DNA of 5,005 bases from positions 1 through 5,005 of the forward strand of contig DAIESR010000065.1 in the NCBI GenBank assembly GCA_027346205.1, in the 5' to 3' direction. A program made the translations under genes and the position numbers. This DNA comes from Beijerinckiaceae bacterium (GTDB lineage: Bacteria > Pseudomonadota > Alphaproteobacteria > Rhizobiales > Beijerinckiaceae). This document shows, in pieces, positions 1-5,005 of this stretch (position 1 is the first letter of the stretch; each line of letters starts with the position of its first letter). The notes below the pieces were generated by a model, which made no database searches, was not told where the DNA came from, and saw only the letters and a list, made by a program, of their open reading frames with translations.

Positions 1-78
1 GAGCCTGACAATGAAAGCTCAGGCCTGTTTCCCGAGTTCGTAGCTTCTGGGGCGAGGTCACCTTCTCGATAAAGAAGA
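1..78. other. Non-coding left edge with inverted repeat, possible terminator
   Basis: This is the short stretch between the window edge and the OsmC stop codon. It contains an inverted repeat, GCCTGA at 3-8 and TCAGGC at 19-24, with a 10-nt loop. A second small one, CTTCT at 62-66 and AGAAG at 73-77, has a 6-nt loop and lies just downstream of the OsmC stop. Either could help end the minus-strand transcript. Neither has a convincing T tract inside the window, and the flank of the first on the minus strand is cut off by the edge. No coding region is supported here. Confidence 0.3.
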
Positions 79-540
79 TCAGCCGGCAGCAACGATCTCC
101 GGCACGACAATGACGGGAAAATTCACCGAATTGGCGATGAAGCATCTTTGATGCGCGGCCTCATGGAGCTGGCGCGCCTTTTCCGCATCGCCGGCACCGA
201 GCGTCACTTTTGGTTTGAGCCGCACTTCGACAAATCGCCCGCCTTCCGCTTCCGTGAGCGTACCTGAAGCATTGTCCTCATAGGCGGTGACGGTGACGCC
301 ATGCCCGGCGCAGAGCGCGAGATACCAGAGCATGTGACAAGACGAGATCGAGGCAACGAGCAGTTCCTCGGGATTGTGCCTTGCCGGATCGCCACGGAAC
401 GCCGGATCGGCGGACATTGCGAGATCCGGATTTCCTTCAATGTGCAGAATATGATCGCGCCCATAGGCGGCATAGGAGGAAGTCCCTGCCGCGTCCGACC
501 AAGTGACCCGGGTTTGATAGAGATGGGTTCGACTGCTCAC
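79..540 (-). CDS. OsmC/Ohr-family protein (peroxiredoxin-like hydroperoxide reductase)
   Basis: Cytoplasmic OsmC-family protein of 153 residues from a GTG start. The family reduces organic hydroperoxides through a two-cysteine thiol mechanism. Both expected cysteines are visible: Cys68 in the helix motif SISSCHMLWYL and Cys133 in HQRCFIANSVNFPV. Glu58 of NPEELL lies ten residues before the first Cys, as does the catalytic Glu in Ohr. The AYGRDH segment (about 25-30) and SADPAFRGD (43-51) fit the OsmC-like subgroup common in proteobacteria. The frame opens upstream to a TTG at 622-624 (181 residues), but that arginine-rich extension lacks family similarity, so I prefer GTG at 538-540. Neither start has a strong ribosome-binding site. 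It lies 87 bases after the NDUFA12 gene on the same strand and may share its transcript. The physiological substrate is not shown by the sequence. Confidence 0.9.
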   Translation of the reverse strand: MSSRTHLYQTRVTWSDAAGTSSYAAYGRDHILHIEGNPDLAMSADPAFRGDPARHNPEELLVASISSCHMLWYLALCAGHGVTVTAYEDNASGTLTEAEGGRFVEVRLKPKVTLGAGDAEKARQLHEAAHQRCFIANSVNFPVIVVPEIVAAG

Positions 541-552
541 TCTGGCCCCGTC

Positions 553-558
553 ATTATA
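553..558 (-). promoter_or_regulatory. Possible -10 element (TATAAT) before the OsmC gene
   Basis: Read on the minus strand, this is a perfect TATAAT ending 12 bases before the preferred GTG start. No good -35 hexamer is seen 16-18 bp upstream. If used, transcription would begin only a few bases before the GTG, giving a near-leaderless mRNA, which would fit the lack of a strong ribosome-binding site. It may also be a chance match. Confidence 0.25.
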
Positions 559-627
559 AAGCTTCTTACGCCACAGGGCCTCTCGACCGTCAGCCGTACC
601 TTGATATCGCCGGAAAGGCGGCAACCG

Positions 628-1038
628 TCAGGAGTTCGGCGACCAGGCCTCGTAATCGCCCGTCGCCGGTGGCCGCACACCCGCTGCCAAAGTCGAGCCC
701 GGCGGCCGCCAGGCGAGCGGGGTCCCGGTCATATTGGGCTGATGCGGCAGCTCCCACGCGTGCGGCTGATAAGTCTCGTCGGGCGGCGGCACATCGACCG
801 TATGATGCAGCCAGCCGTACCAGCCGGGCGGCGTCATCGAACCCTCGGCTTCCCCCGCATAGATCACCCAGCGCCGCTCGAAGCCCAGCGCGGGATCGAG
901 CCGGCCGCCGCGCGTGCGGTAATAGGCATTGCCATATTGATCCTTGCCGACCAATTCGCCATGTCGGCGCGTATAGAAGAGCGTGTTGAGCGTCGCGCCG
1001 TTCCACCAGGTGAAGAAGCGGACGAGCCATTGCGTCAT
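628..1038 (-). CDS. NADH:ubiquinone oxidoreductase NDUFA12-family accessory subunit
   Basis: A 136-residue homologue of mitochondrial complex I subunit NDUFA12 (B17.2), found in alphaproteobacteria as a supernumerary subunit of NDH-1. In the mitochondrial complex this subunit sits on the peripheral arm and has no catalytic centre. Family landmarks occur in order: the aromatic N-terminus FFTWWNG (8-14), TRRHGELVGKDQYGN (23-37), FERRWVIYAG (53-62), GWYGWLHHTVDVPP (72-85), PHQPNMTGTP (98-107), PGSTLAAG (113-120) and the ending TGDYEAWSPNS (126-136). There is no signal peptide or membrane segment. The ATG at 1036-1038 matches the usual family start. The frame is open further upstream to 1149, but that part is not family-like. 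An AGGGA lies 10 bases before the ATG, slightly far for a ribosome-binding site. The OsmC gene follows on the same strand. Confidence 0.93.
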   Translation of the reverse strand: MTQWLVRFFTWWNGATLNTLFYTRRHGELVGKDQYGNAYYRTRGGRLDPALGFERRWVIYAGEAEGSMTPPGWYGWLHHTVDVPPPDETYQPHAWELPHQPNMTGTPLAWRPPGSTLAAGVRPPATGDYEAWSPNS

Positions 1039-1116
1039 CGAGAAGAAATCCCTGCACGAAACCATATGAGCGGCCGGGACTATGGCGAGAGGGACGGCCA
1101 TTGTCCAGCACCCTGG

Positions 1117-1134
1117 TCCAGCGCTCTCGCTGGA
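1117..1134. repeat. Perfect 7-bp inverted repeat with 4-nt loop
   Basis: TCCAGCG, loop CTCT, CGCTGGA. It lies 79-96 bases upstream of the NDUFA12 start, so on the minus strand it could form a stable hairpin in that gene's leader. No T tract follows on either strand, so it is not a typical intrinsic terminator. Function unknown. Confidence 0.5.
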
Positions 1135-1168
1135 AGACCGCGAGCGCAACTGATCGGCGCAGCTCAGG

Positions 1169-1197
1169 ATCAGGTTCAGTCCTTATTCAGCCGTCAA
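1169..1197 (-). promoter_or_regulatory. Weak candidate promoter for the NDUFA12 gene
   Basis: On the minus strand, TTGACG (1192-1197) resembles a -35 element. It is followed after 17 bases by CCTGAT (1169-1174), a poor -10 match with three of six bases. It would give a leader of roughly 125 nt. The -35 is good but the -10 is weak, so this is only the best candidate seen. Confidence 0.2.
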
Positions 1198-1341
1198 ACC
1201 CGCTCCGCCAACGAAAACGAATATGCAATTTTGCGCCGGCGCTTGGGGATATCGTGAATGACCGGCTGGTTCGCGGCTCCACGCGGCTTGTGGCGCGCCT
1301 GCCGGTGGGGCAGACTTTTCAGCTCGACCCCGACAAGCTGG

Positions 1342-1357
1342 AAACAAGGTATTGTGC
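1342..1357 (+). promoter_or_regulatory. NrdR box 1 (upstream operator of nrdJ)
   Basis: The 16-mer AAACAAGGTATTGTGC matches the published NrdR-box consensus acaCwAtATaTwGtgt at 12 of 16 positions, including the symmetrical ACAA/TTGT arms. It starts exactly 31 bp before box 2, leaving 15 bp between them, the usual arrangement for cooperative NrdR binding on one face of the helix. It overlaps the likely -35 of nrdJ. NrdR represses ribonucleotide reductase genes in response to adenine nucleotides bound by its ATP-cone. The nrdR gene itself is not in the window. Confidence 0.72.
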
Positions 1358-1381
1358 GTAAGGCCCATTTACACACTATAT
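1352..1381 (+). promoter_or_regulatory. Candidate nrdJ promoter
   Basis: TTGTGC (1352-1357) could serve as -35 and CTATAT (1376-1381) as -10, with 18 bp between them (17 bp if ACTATA at 1375-1380 is used). This predicts transcription from about 1388 and a leader near 205 nt. The -35 falls inside NrdR box 1 and the -10 inside box 2, which suits repression by promoter occlusion. This is predicted from motif spacing only. Confidence 0.5.
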
Positions 1382-1388
1382 AGAGTTT
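1373..1388 (+). promoter_or_regulatory. NrdR box 2 (downstream operator of nrdJ)
   Basis: The 16-mer ACACTATATAGAGTTT matches the NrdR consensus acaCwAtATaTwGtgt at 14 of 16 positions. It contains the perfect palindrome CTATATAG (1376-1383). It lies 206 bases before the nrdJ start codon, overlaps the predicted -10 and pairs with box 1 at 31-bp spacing. The NrdJ N-terminus shows no obvious ATP-cone motif, so transcriptional control by NrdR may be the main nucleotide-sensing layer on enzyme amount (inference). Confidence 0.82.
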
Positions 1389-1548
1389 GGTGAGACCATC
1401 ACCTTGGTTAGGATCGAGTACGAATCGCGTGAGGCACGCCGAGGAAGAGTGCCGGAAAGCGCACCCGCCAAGCCGGACGCTTTTGTTACCGAAATCAGTG
1501 CGCCGCACCGAAACTGGCGCGTCGTTTAGAGATTGTCATGAGAGGCAT

Positions 1549-1565
1549 CTGCGGGAGGCCCGCAG
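1549..1565 (+). repeat. Strong GC hairpin near the nrdJ ribosome-binding site
   Basis: A perfect 7-bp stem, CTGCGGG, loop AGG, CCCGCAG, with six of seven pairs being G-C. It ends 17 bases before the AGGA at 1583-1586 and leaves that site unpaired. It could affect translation or mRNA stability. It is not terminator-like, because no U run follows. Confidence 0.45.
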
Positions 1566-1582
1566 GCGTCGCGCGAACTTTC

Positions 1583-1586
1583 AGGA
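1583..1586 (+). promoter_or_regulatory. Ribosome-binding site that decides the nrdJ start
   Basis: AGGA lies 8 bases before the ATG at 1595. An in-frame ATG at 1586 overlaps this site and has no good ribosome-binding site of its own. The MRIERR beginning from 1595 is also the N-terminus I recall for alphaproteobacterial homologues, so 1595 is preferred over 1586. Confidence 0.7.
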
Positions 1587-1594
1587 TGAACACC

Positions 1595-4500
1595 ATGCGG
1601 ATCGAACGGCGATATACGGAAGCTGGGCACTCGCCCTATGAGACGATCGAATTCCGCACGACGCGAAGCGAGATTCGCAATCCCGACGGCTCACTTGTCT
1701 TCTCGCTGGACGGAATCGAGGTACCGGCGAGCTGGAGCCAGGTCGCCGCCGATGTGCTGGCGCAGAAATATTTCCGCAAGGCCGGTGTACCGACGCGGCT
1801 AAAGCGCGTCGAAGAAACGAGCATCCCGAGCTTTCTGTGGCGCTGCGTCGCCGATCAGGCCGCGCTCGACTCCCTGCCCAAGGCCGAGCGCTATGGCTCG
1901 GAGACCTCCGCGCGCGAGGTCTTCGATCGTCTGGCCGGCGCCTGGACCTATTGGGGCTGGAAGGGCCAATATTTCGACGGCGAGGAGGATGCGCAGGCCT
2001 TCTACGACGAATTGCGCTTCATGCTTGCGGCCCAGATGGCGGCACCGAACTCGCCGCAATGGTTCAACACCGGCCTCTTCTGGGCCTATGGCATAGACGG
2101 GCCGAGCCAGGGCCATTTCTATGTCGATTTCGAATCGGGCAAGCTCGTCAAATCGAAGTCGGCTTACGAGCATCCGCAGCCGCATGCCTGCTTCATCCAA
2201 TCGGTCGCCGACGATCTCGTCAACGAAGGCGGCATCATGGATCTTTGGGTGCGCGAGGCGCGCCTGTTCAAATATGGCTCCGGCACCGGCTCGAATTTCT
2301 CGAAATTGCGCGGCGAGAACGAGAAGCTTTCGGGCGGCGGCAAATCCTCCGGCCTGATGTCCTTCTTGAAGATCGGCGACCGCGCGGCCGGCGCGATCAA
2401 ATCCGGCGGCACGACGCGTCGTGCCGCGAAAATGGTCGTCGTCGATGTCGATCACCCCGATATCGAGGCCTATATCGATTGGAAGGTGAAAGAAGAGGAG
2501 AAAGTCGCAGCCCTCGTCACCGGCTCCAAGATCGTGAAGAAGGCGCTGAAGGCCATTCTCCGCGCTTGCATCAATTGCCAGGGACCGGACGATTCCTGCT
2601 TCGATCCGGAAAGAAATCCGGCACTGAAGAAAGAGATCAAGCTCGCGCGGCGCGCCTGTGTGCCGGACGGCATGATCCGCAAGATCATCCAATTCGCCCG
2701 TCAGGGCTTCAAGGACATCGACTTCAAGACCTTCACCACGGATTGGGATTCGGAGGCCTATCTCACCGTCTCCGGCCAGAATTCCAACAATTCCGTCCGC
2801 GTCACCGACACGTTTTTGCGCGCTGTGGAAGAGGATGGCGATTGGGCTTTGACACGCCGTCTCGACGGCAAGCCGCATAAGGTGATGAAGGCGCGCGATC
2901 TGTGGGACAAGATCGGCTATGCGGCCTGGGCCTCGGCCGATCCCGGCCTGCAATATCACACGACGATCAATGATTGGCACACCTGCCCGGCGGCGGGCCC
3001 GATCGTCGCCTCGAACCCCTGCTCCGAATATATGTTCCTCGACGATACGGCCTGCAATCTCGCCTCGCTGAACCTGCTGCAGTTCCGTGATCGCGAGACG
3101 AAGAACATCGATATTCTCTCTTACGAGCATGCCGTGCGGCTATGGACGCTCGTGCTCGAAATCTCCGTGCTGATGGCGCAATTCCCGTCGAAAGAGATCG
3201 CCAAGCTCTCATATGAATATCGCACGCTCGGGCTTGGCTATGCCAATGTCGGCGGGCTCTTGATGTCGTCCGGCATCGCTTATGATTCAGACGAGGGCCG
3301 CGCGATCTGCGGCGCGCTTTCGGCGATCATGACCGGCATCTGCTATGCGACCTCCGCTGAAATGGCGCGCGAGCGCGGCGCCTTCACGCATTTTGCCGAA
3401 AACAAGGACGCCATGCTGCGCGTCATGCGCAACCATCGCCGCGCCGCGCGGGGCGAGGCTGCCGACTATGAGCAGCTCGATATTCTGCCGGTGCCGCTCG
3501 ATCACGCGGCCCTGCCCGACCCCGCGCTCGGCCGCCATGCGATCGCCGCCTGGGAACAGGCTGTCGCACTCGGCGAGAGCCACGGCTATCGCAATGCGCA
3601 AGTCAGTGTCGTCGCACCGACCGGCACGATCGGTCTCGTGATGGATTGCGACACGACCAGCATCGAGCCAGATTTCGCCCTCGTCAAATTCAAGAAGCTC
3701 GCTGGCGGCGGCTATTTCAAGATCATCAACCGCGCCGTGCCAGAGGGCCTGCGGGCGCTCGGCTATCGCGAATCCGAAATCGCCGAGATCGAAGCCTATG
3801 CCGTCGGCCATGCCTCACTGCGCCAAGCGCCGGCGATCAATCACACGAGCCTGAAGGCGCGCGGCTTCACCGACGAAAAGCTCGCCGATCTCGAAAAGAC
3901 GCTGGCCTCGGCCTTCGACATCAAATTCGTCTTCAACAAATGGACGCTCGGCGCCGACTTCGTGGTGAAGAACCTCAAAGCGCCGGAGGAAAAACTCGAC
4001 GATCCGAATTTCGATCTGCTGTCTTTCTTAGGATTCAGCAAGGCCGAGATCGAGGCCGCGAACATTCACGTCTGCGGCGCCATGACGGTCGAGGGCGCGC
4101 CGCATTTGAAGCTTGAGCATTATGCCGTCTTCGATTGCGCCAATCCCTGTGGCCGCACCGGCAAGCGCTATCTCTCGGTCGAGAGCCATATCCGCATGAT
4201 GGCGGCGCCGCAGCCCTTCATTTCCGGCGCGATCTCGAAGACGATCAATATGCCGAATGATGCGAGCATCGAGGATTGCAAGGAGGCTTACATGCTCTCC
4301 TGGCGCCTCGCGCTCAAAGCCAATGCGCTCTATCGCGACGGCTCCAAGCTCTCGCAGCCTTTGAACAGCCAGCTCATCGCCGATGAGGAGGAGGATGGCG
4401 AGGAGGCTGTCGAGACTTTGATGGCGCAGAATGTGCCGACGCGGGCGAGCGTCGTGGCCGAAAAGATCGTCGAGCGCATTGTCGTTGAACGAGTGCGCGA

Positions 4501-5005
4501 GCGCGAGCGCCTGCCCAACCGCCGCAAGAGCTATATCCAAAAAGCAGTCGTCGGCGGCCACAAGGTCTATCTACATACCGGCGAATATGAAGACGGGCGC
4601 CTCGGCGAGATCTTCATCGACATGCATAAGGAGGGCGCGGCCTTCCGCTCGCTGATGAATAATTTTGCCATCGCCATTTCGGTCGGTCTGCAATATGGCG
4701 TGCCGCTCGAGGAATATGTCGATGCCTTCACCTTCACACGCTTTGAGCCGGCAGGCCTGGTGCAAGGCAATGACGTGATCAAGAATGCGACGTCAGTCCT
4801 CGATTACGTCTTCCGCGAATTGGCGATCTCCTATCTCGGCCGCAATGATCTCGCCCATATCGATCCAAGCGATATCGGCCATGATGTTTTGGGCAAGGGC
4901 GAGGATCAGAGCCGGCCGCCGCAAGGCGTGGCATCTTCCGCAACCAAACTCGTGTCGCGCGGATTGGTTCGCTCAAGGCCGGTCGAACTTGTTTCAAGTA
5001 ATCCG
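1595..5005 (+). CDS. nrdJ: Adenosylcobalamin-dependent (class II) ribonucleotide reductase, 3' end outside window
   Basis: NrdJ reduces ribonucleotides to deoxyribonucleotides using a thiyl radical generated from adenosylcobalamin, independently of oxygen; it is cytoplasmic. 1137 codons are present with no stop, against about 1200-1270 residues in alphaproteobacterial homologues. Active-site residues: NPCSE at 474-478 (radical Cys476, with Asn474 and Glu478) and the redox pair Cys199 (PHACFIQ) and Cys487 (DTACNLAS). The 11-residue gap from Cys476 to Cys487 equals that between Cys408 and Cys419 in the Lactobacillus leichmannii enzyme. Other landmarks are GSGTGSNF (228-235), NSNNS (396-400), the phosphate-binding PTGTI (675-679) and ISKTINMPN (880-888). 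An insertion carries Cys325, Cys328 and Cys335. An acidic patch (930-937) and a charged, probably coiled segment (about 950-977) precede a TSCPD-like domain (about 983-1090). The missing tail should hold the thioredoxin-reducible cysteines. No frameshift is seen. Preceded by tandem NrdR boxes. Confidence 0.97.
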   Translation, partial: MRIERRYTEAGHSPYETIEFRTTRSEIRNPDGSLVFSLDGIEVPASWSQVAADVLAQKYFRKAGVPTRLKRVEETSIPSFLWRCVADQAALDSLPKAERYGSETSAREVFDRLAGAWTYWGWKGQYFDGEEDAQAFYDELRFMLAAQMAAPNSPQWFNTGLFWAYGIDGPSQGHFYVDFESGKLVKSKSAYEHPQPHACFIQSVADDLVNEGGIMDLWVREARLFKYGSGTGSNFSKLRGENEKLSGGGKSSGLMSFLKIGDRAAGAIKSGGTTRRAAKMVVVDVDHPDIEAYIDWKVKEEEKVAALVTGSKIVKKALKAILRACINCQGPDDSCFDPERNPALKKEIKLARRACVPDGMIRKIIQFARQGFKDIDFKTFTTDWDSEAYLTVSGQNSNNSVRVTDTFLRAVEEDGDWALTRRLDGKPHKVMKARDLWDKIGYAAWASADPGLQYHTTINDWHTCPAAGPIVASNPCSEYMFLDDTACNLASLNLLQFRDRETKNIDILSYEHAVRLWTLVLEISVLMAQFPSKEIAKLSYEYRTLGLGYANVGGLLMSSGIAYDSDEGRAICGALSAIMTGICYATSAEMARERGAFTHFAENKDAMLRVMRNHRRAARGEAADYEQLDILPVPLDHAALPDPALGRHAIAAWEQAVALGESHGYRNAQVSVVAPTGTIGLVMDCDTTSIEPDFALVKFKKLAGGGYFKIINRAVPEGLRALGYRESEIAEIEAYAVGHASLRQAPAINHTSLKARGFTDEKLADLEKTLASAFDIKFVFNKWTLGADFVVKNLKAPEEKLDDPNFDLLSFLGFSKAEIEAANIHVCGAMTVEGAPHLKLEHYAVFDCANPCGRTGKRYLSVESHIRMMAAPQPFISGAISKTINMPNDASIEDCKEAYMLSWRLALKANALYRDGSKLSQPLNSQLIADEEEDGEEAVETLMAQNVPTRASVVAEKIVERIVVERVRERERLPNRRKSYIQKAVVGGHKVYLHTGEYEDGRLGEIFIDMHKEGAAFRSLMNNFAIAISVGLQYGVPLEEYVDAFTFTRFEPAGLVQGNDVIKNATSVLDYVFRELAISYLGRNDLAHIDPSDIGHDVLGKGEDQSRPPQGVASSATKLVSRGLVRSRPVELVSSNP

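Larger units (their letters stand above)
1039..1341. other. Intergenic region upstream of the NDUFA12 gene, no gene supported
   Basis: About 300 bases with only short open frames and no recognisable protein family on either strand. It should hold the NDUFA12 promoter and leader. A perfect inverted repeat (1117-1134) and three tandem TCAG-containing hexamers (1164-1181) are present. A plus-strand frame ending at 1361 has a superficially protein-like end (LVARLPVGQTFQLDPDKLE), but I do not recognise it, and it has no ribosome-binding site and runs into the nrdJ operator. No tRNA or common small RNA was recognised. Confidence 0.5.
1389..1594 (+). other. Predicted 5' leader of nrdJ with small hairpins
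   Basis: About 205 nt lie between the predicted transcription start and the nrdJ ATG. Three small inverted repeats are visible: GGTGA/TCACC at 1389-1403, GGCAC/GTGCC at 1433-1453, and CTGCGGG/CCCGCAG at 1549-1565 with a 3-nt loop. The last ends 17 bases before the ribosome-binding site. No T tract follows any of them. I looked for the conserved B12 box of cobalamin riboswitches and did not see it. The plus-strand frame opening at 1387 overlaps the nrdJ start and looks random. Whether the leader has a regulatory role is unknown. Confidence 0.4.

Noticed and set aside
301..1257. 318-codon plus-strand frame across the OsmC and NDUFA12 genes
   Set aside because: It is antisense to two recognisable proteins. 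Its product is Arg/Pro-rich and matches no family I know.
1194..1508. 104-codon minus-strand frame across the nrdJ operator
   Set aside because: It runs through the NrdR boxes and promoter, and no family or ribosome-binding site was recognised.
1389..1594. Cobalamin riboswitch before nrdJ
   Set aside because: It was considered because the enzyme needs B12, but the conserved B12 box and core sequences were not found by eye.
1586..1594. Alternative upstream ATG for nrdJ
   Set aside because: The ATG overlaps the AGGA that best serves the ATG at 1595, and homologues begin with the MRIERR-like sequence.
1387..1641. Small plus-strand open frame (84 codons) in the nrdJ leader
   Set aside because: It starts at a TTG within the operator, has no ribosome-binding site, overlaps the nrdJ start by 47 bases and its product is unlike known proteins.
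1837..2880. 347-codon plus-strand frame inside nrdJ
   Set aside because: It is an out-of-frame reading of nrdJ, very Arg- and Gly-rich, with no domain recognised.
1799..3130. 443-codon open frame on the minus strand inside nrdJ
   Set aside because: It lies fully antisense to a reductase frame with all catalytic motifs intact. Its translation is rich in Arg, Ala, Ile and Asp with no recognisable family, as expected from GC-rich codon bias.
3287..3811. 174-codon minus-strand frame inside nrdJ
   Set aside because: It is antisense to the conserved PTGTI region of NrdJ and is a composition shadow.

Overview
The window looks like an ordinary chromosomal segment of an alphaproteobacterium, probably of the Rhizobiales type. 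This rests on three points: moderately high GC, a bacterial homologue of the complex I accessory subunit NDUFA12 (in bacteria essentially an alphaproteobacterial gene), and a class II ribonucleotide reductase of the long alphaproteobacterial type. The genus is not determined; the assignment is inference from remembered families.

Layout. Positions 1-78 are a short non-coding end with a 6-bp inverted repeat. On the minus strand, an OsmC-family peroxidase-like gene (79-540, GTG start preferred) follows the NDUFA12 homologue (628-1038), with 87 bases between them, so the two may be co-transcribed. From 1039 to 1594 there is no gene I can support. This gap holds the upstream region of the NDUFA12 gene and the control region of the next gene. 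From 1595 to the right edge, a single plus-strand reading frame encodes the adenosylcobalamin-dependent ribonucleotide reductase NrdJ. The 1137 codons present run off the window with no stop, so the C-terminal thioredoxin-interacting cysteine tail is not seen.

Regulation. The clearest regulatory signal is upstream of nrdJ. Two 16-bp sites (1342-1357 and 1373-1388) match the NrdR-box consensus at 12/16 and 14/16 positions and start exactly 31 bp apart, the spacing typical of tandem NrdR operators. They overlap a plausible -35 (TTGTGC) and -10 (CTATAT), so NrdR binding should block the promoter. The predicted leader is about 205 nt, with small hairpins but no recognisable cobalamin riboswitch.

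The three genes are functionally separate: peroxide or thiol stress (OsmC), respiratory complex I assembly (NDUFA12) and dNTP synthesis (NrdJ). I found no mobile element, CRISPR array, tRNA, rRNA or evidence of a novel multi-gene system. The long antisense frames inside nrdJ are judged to be composition shadows.
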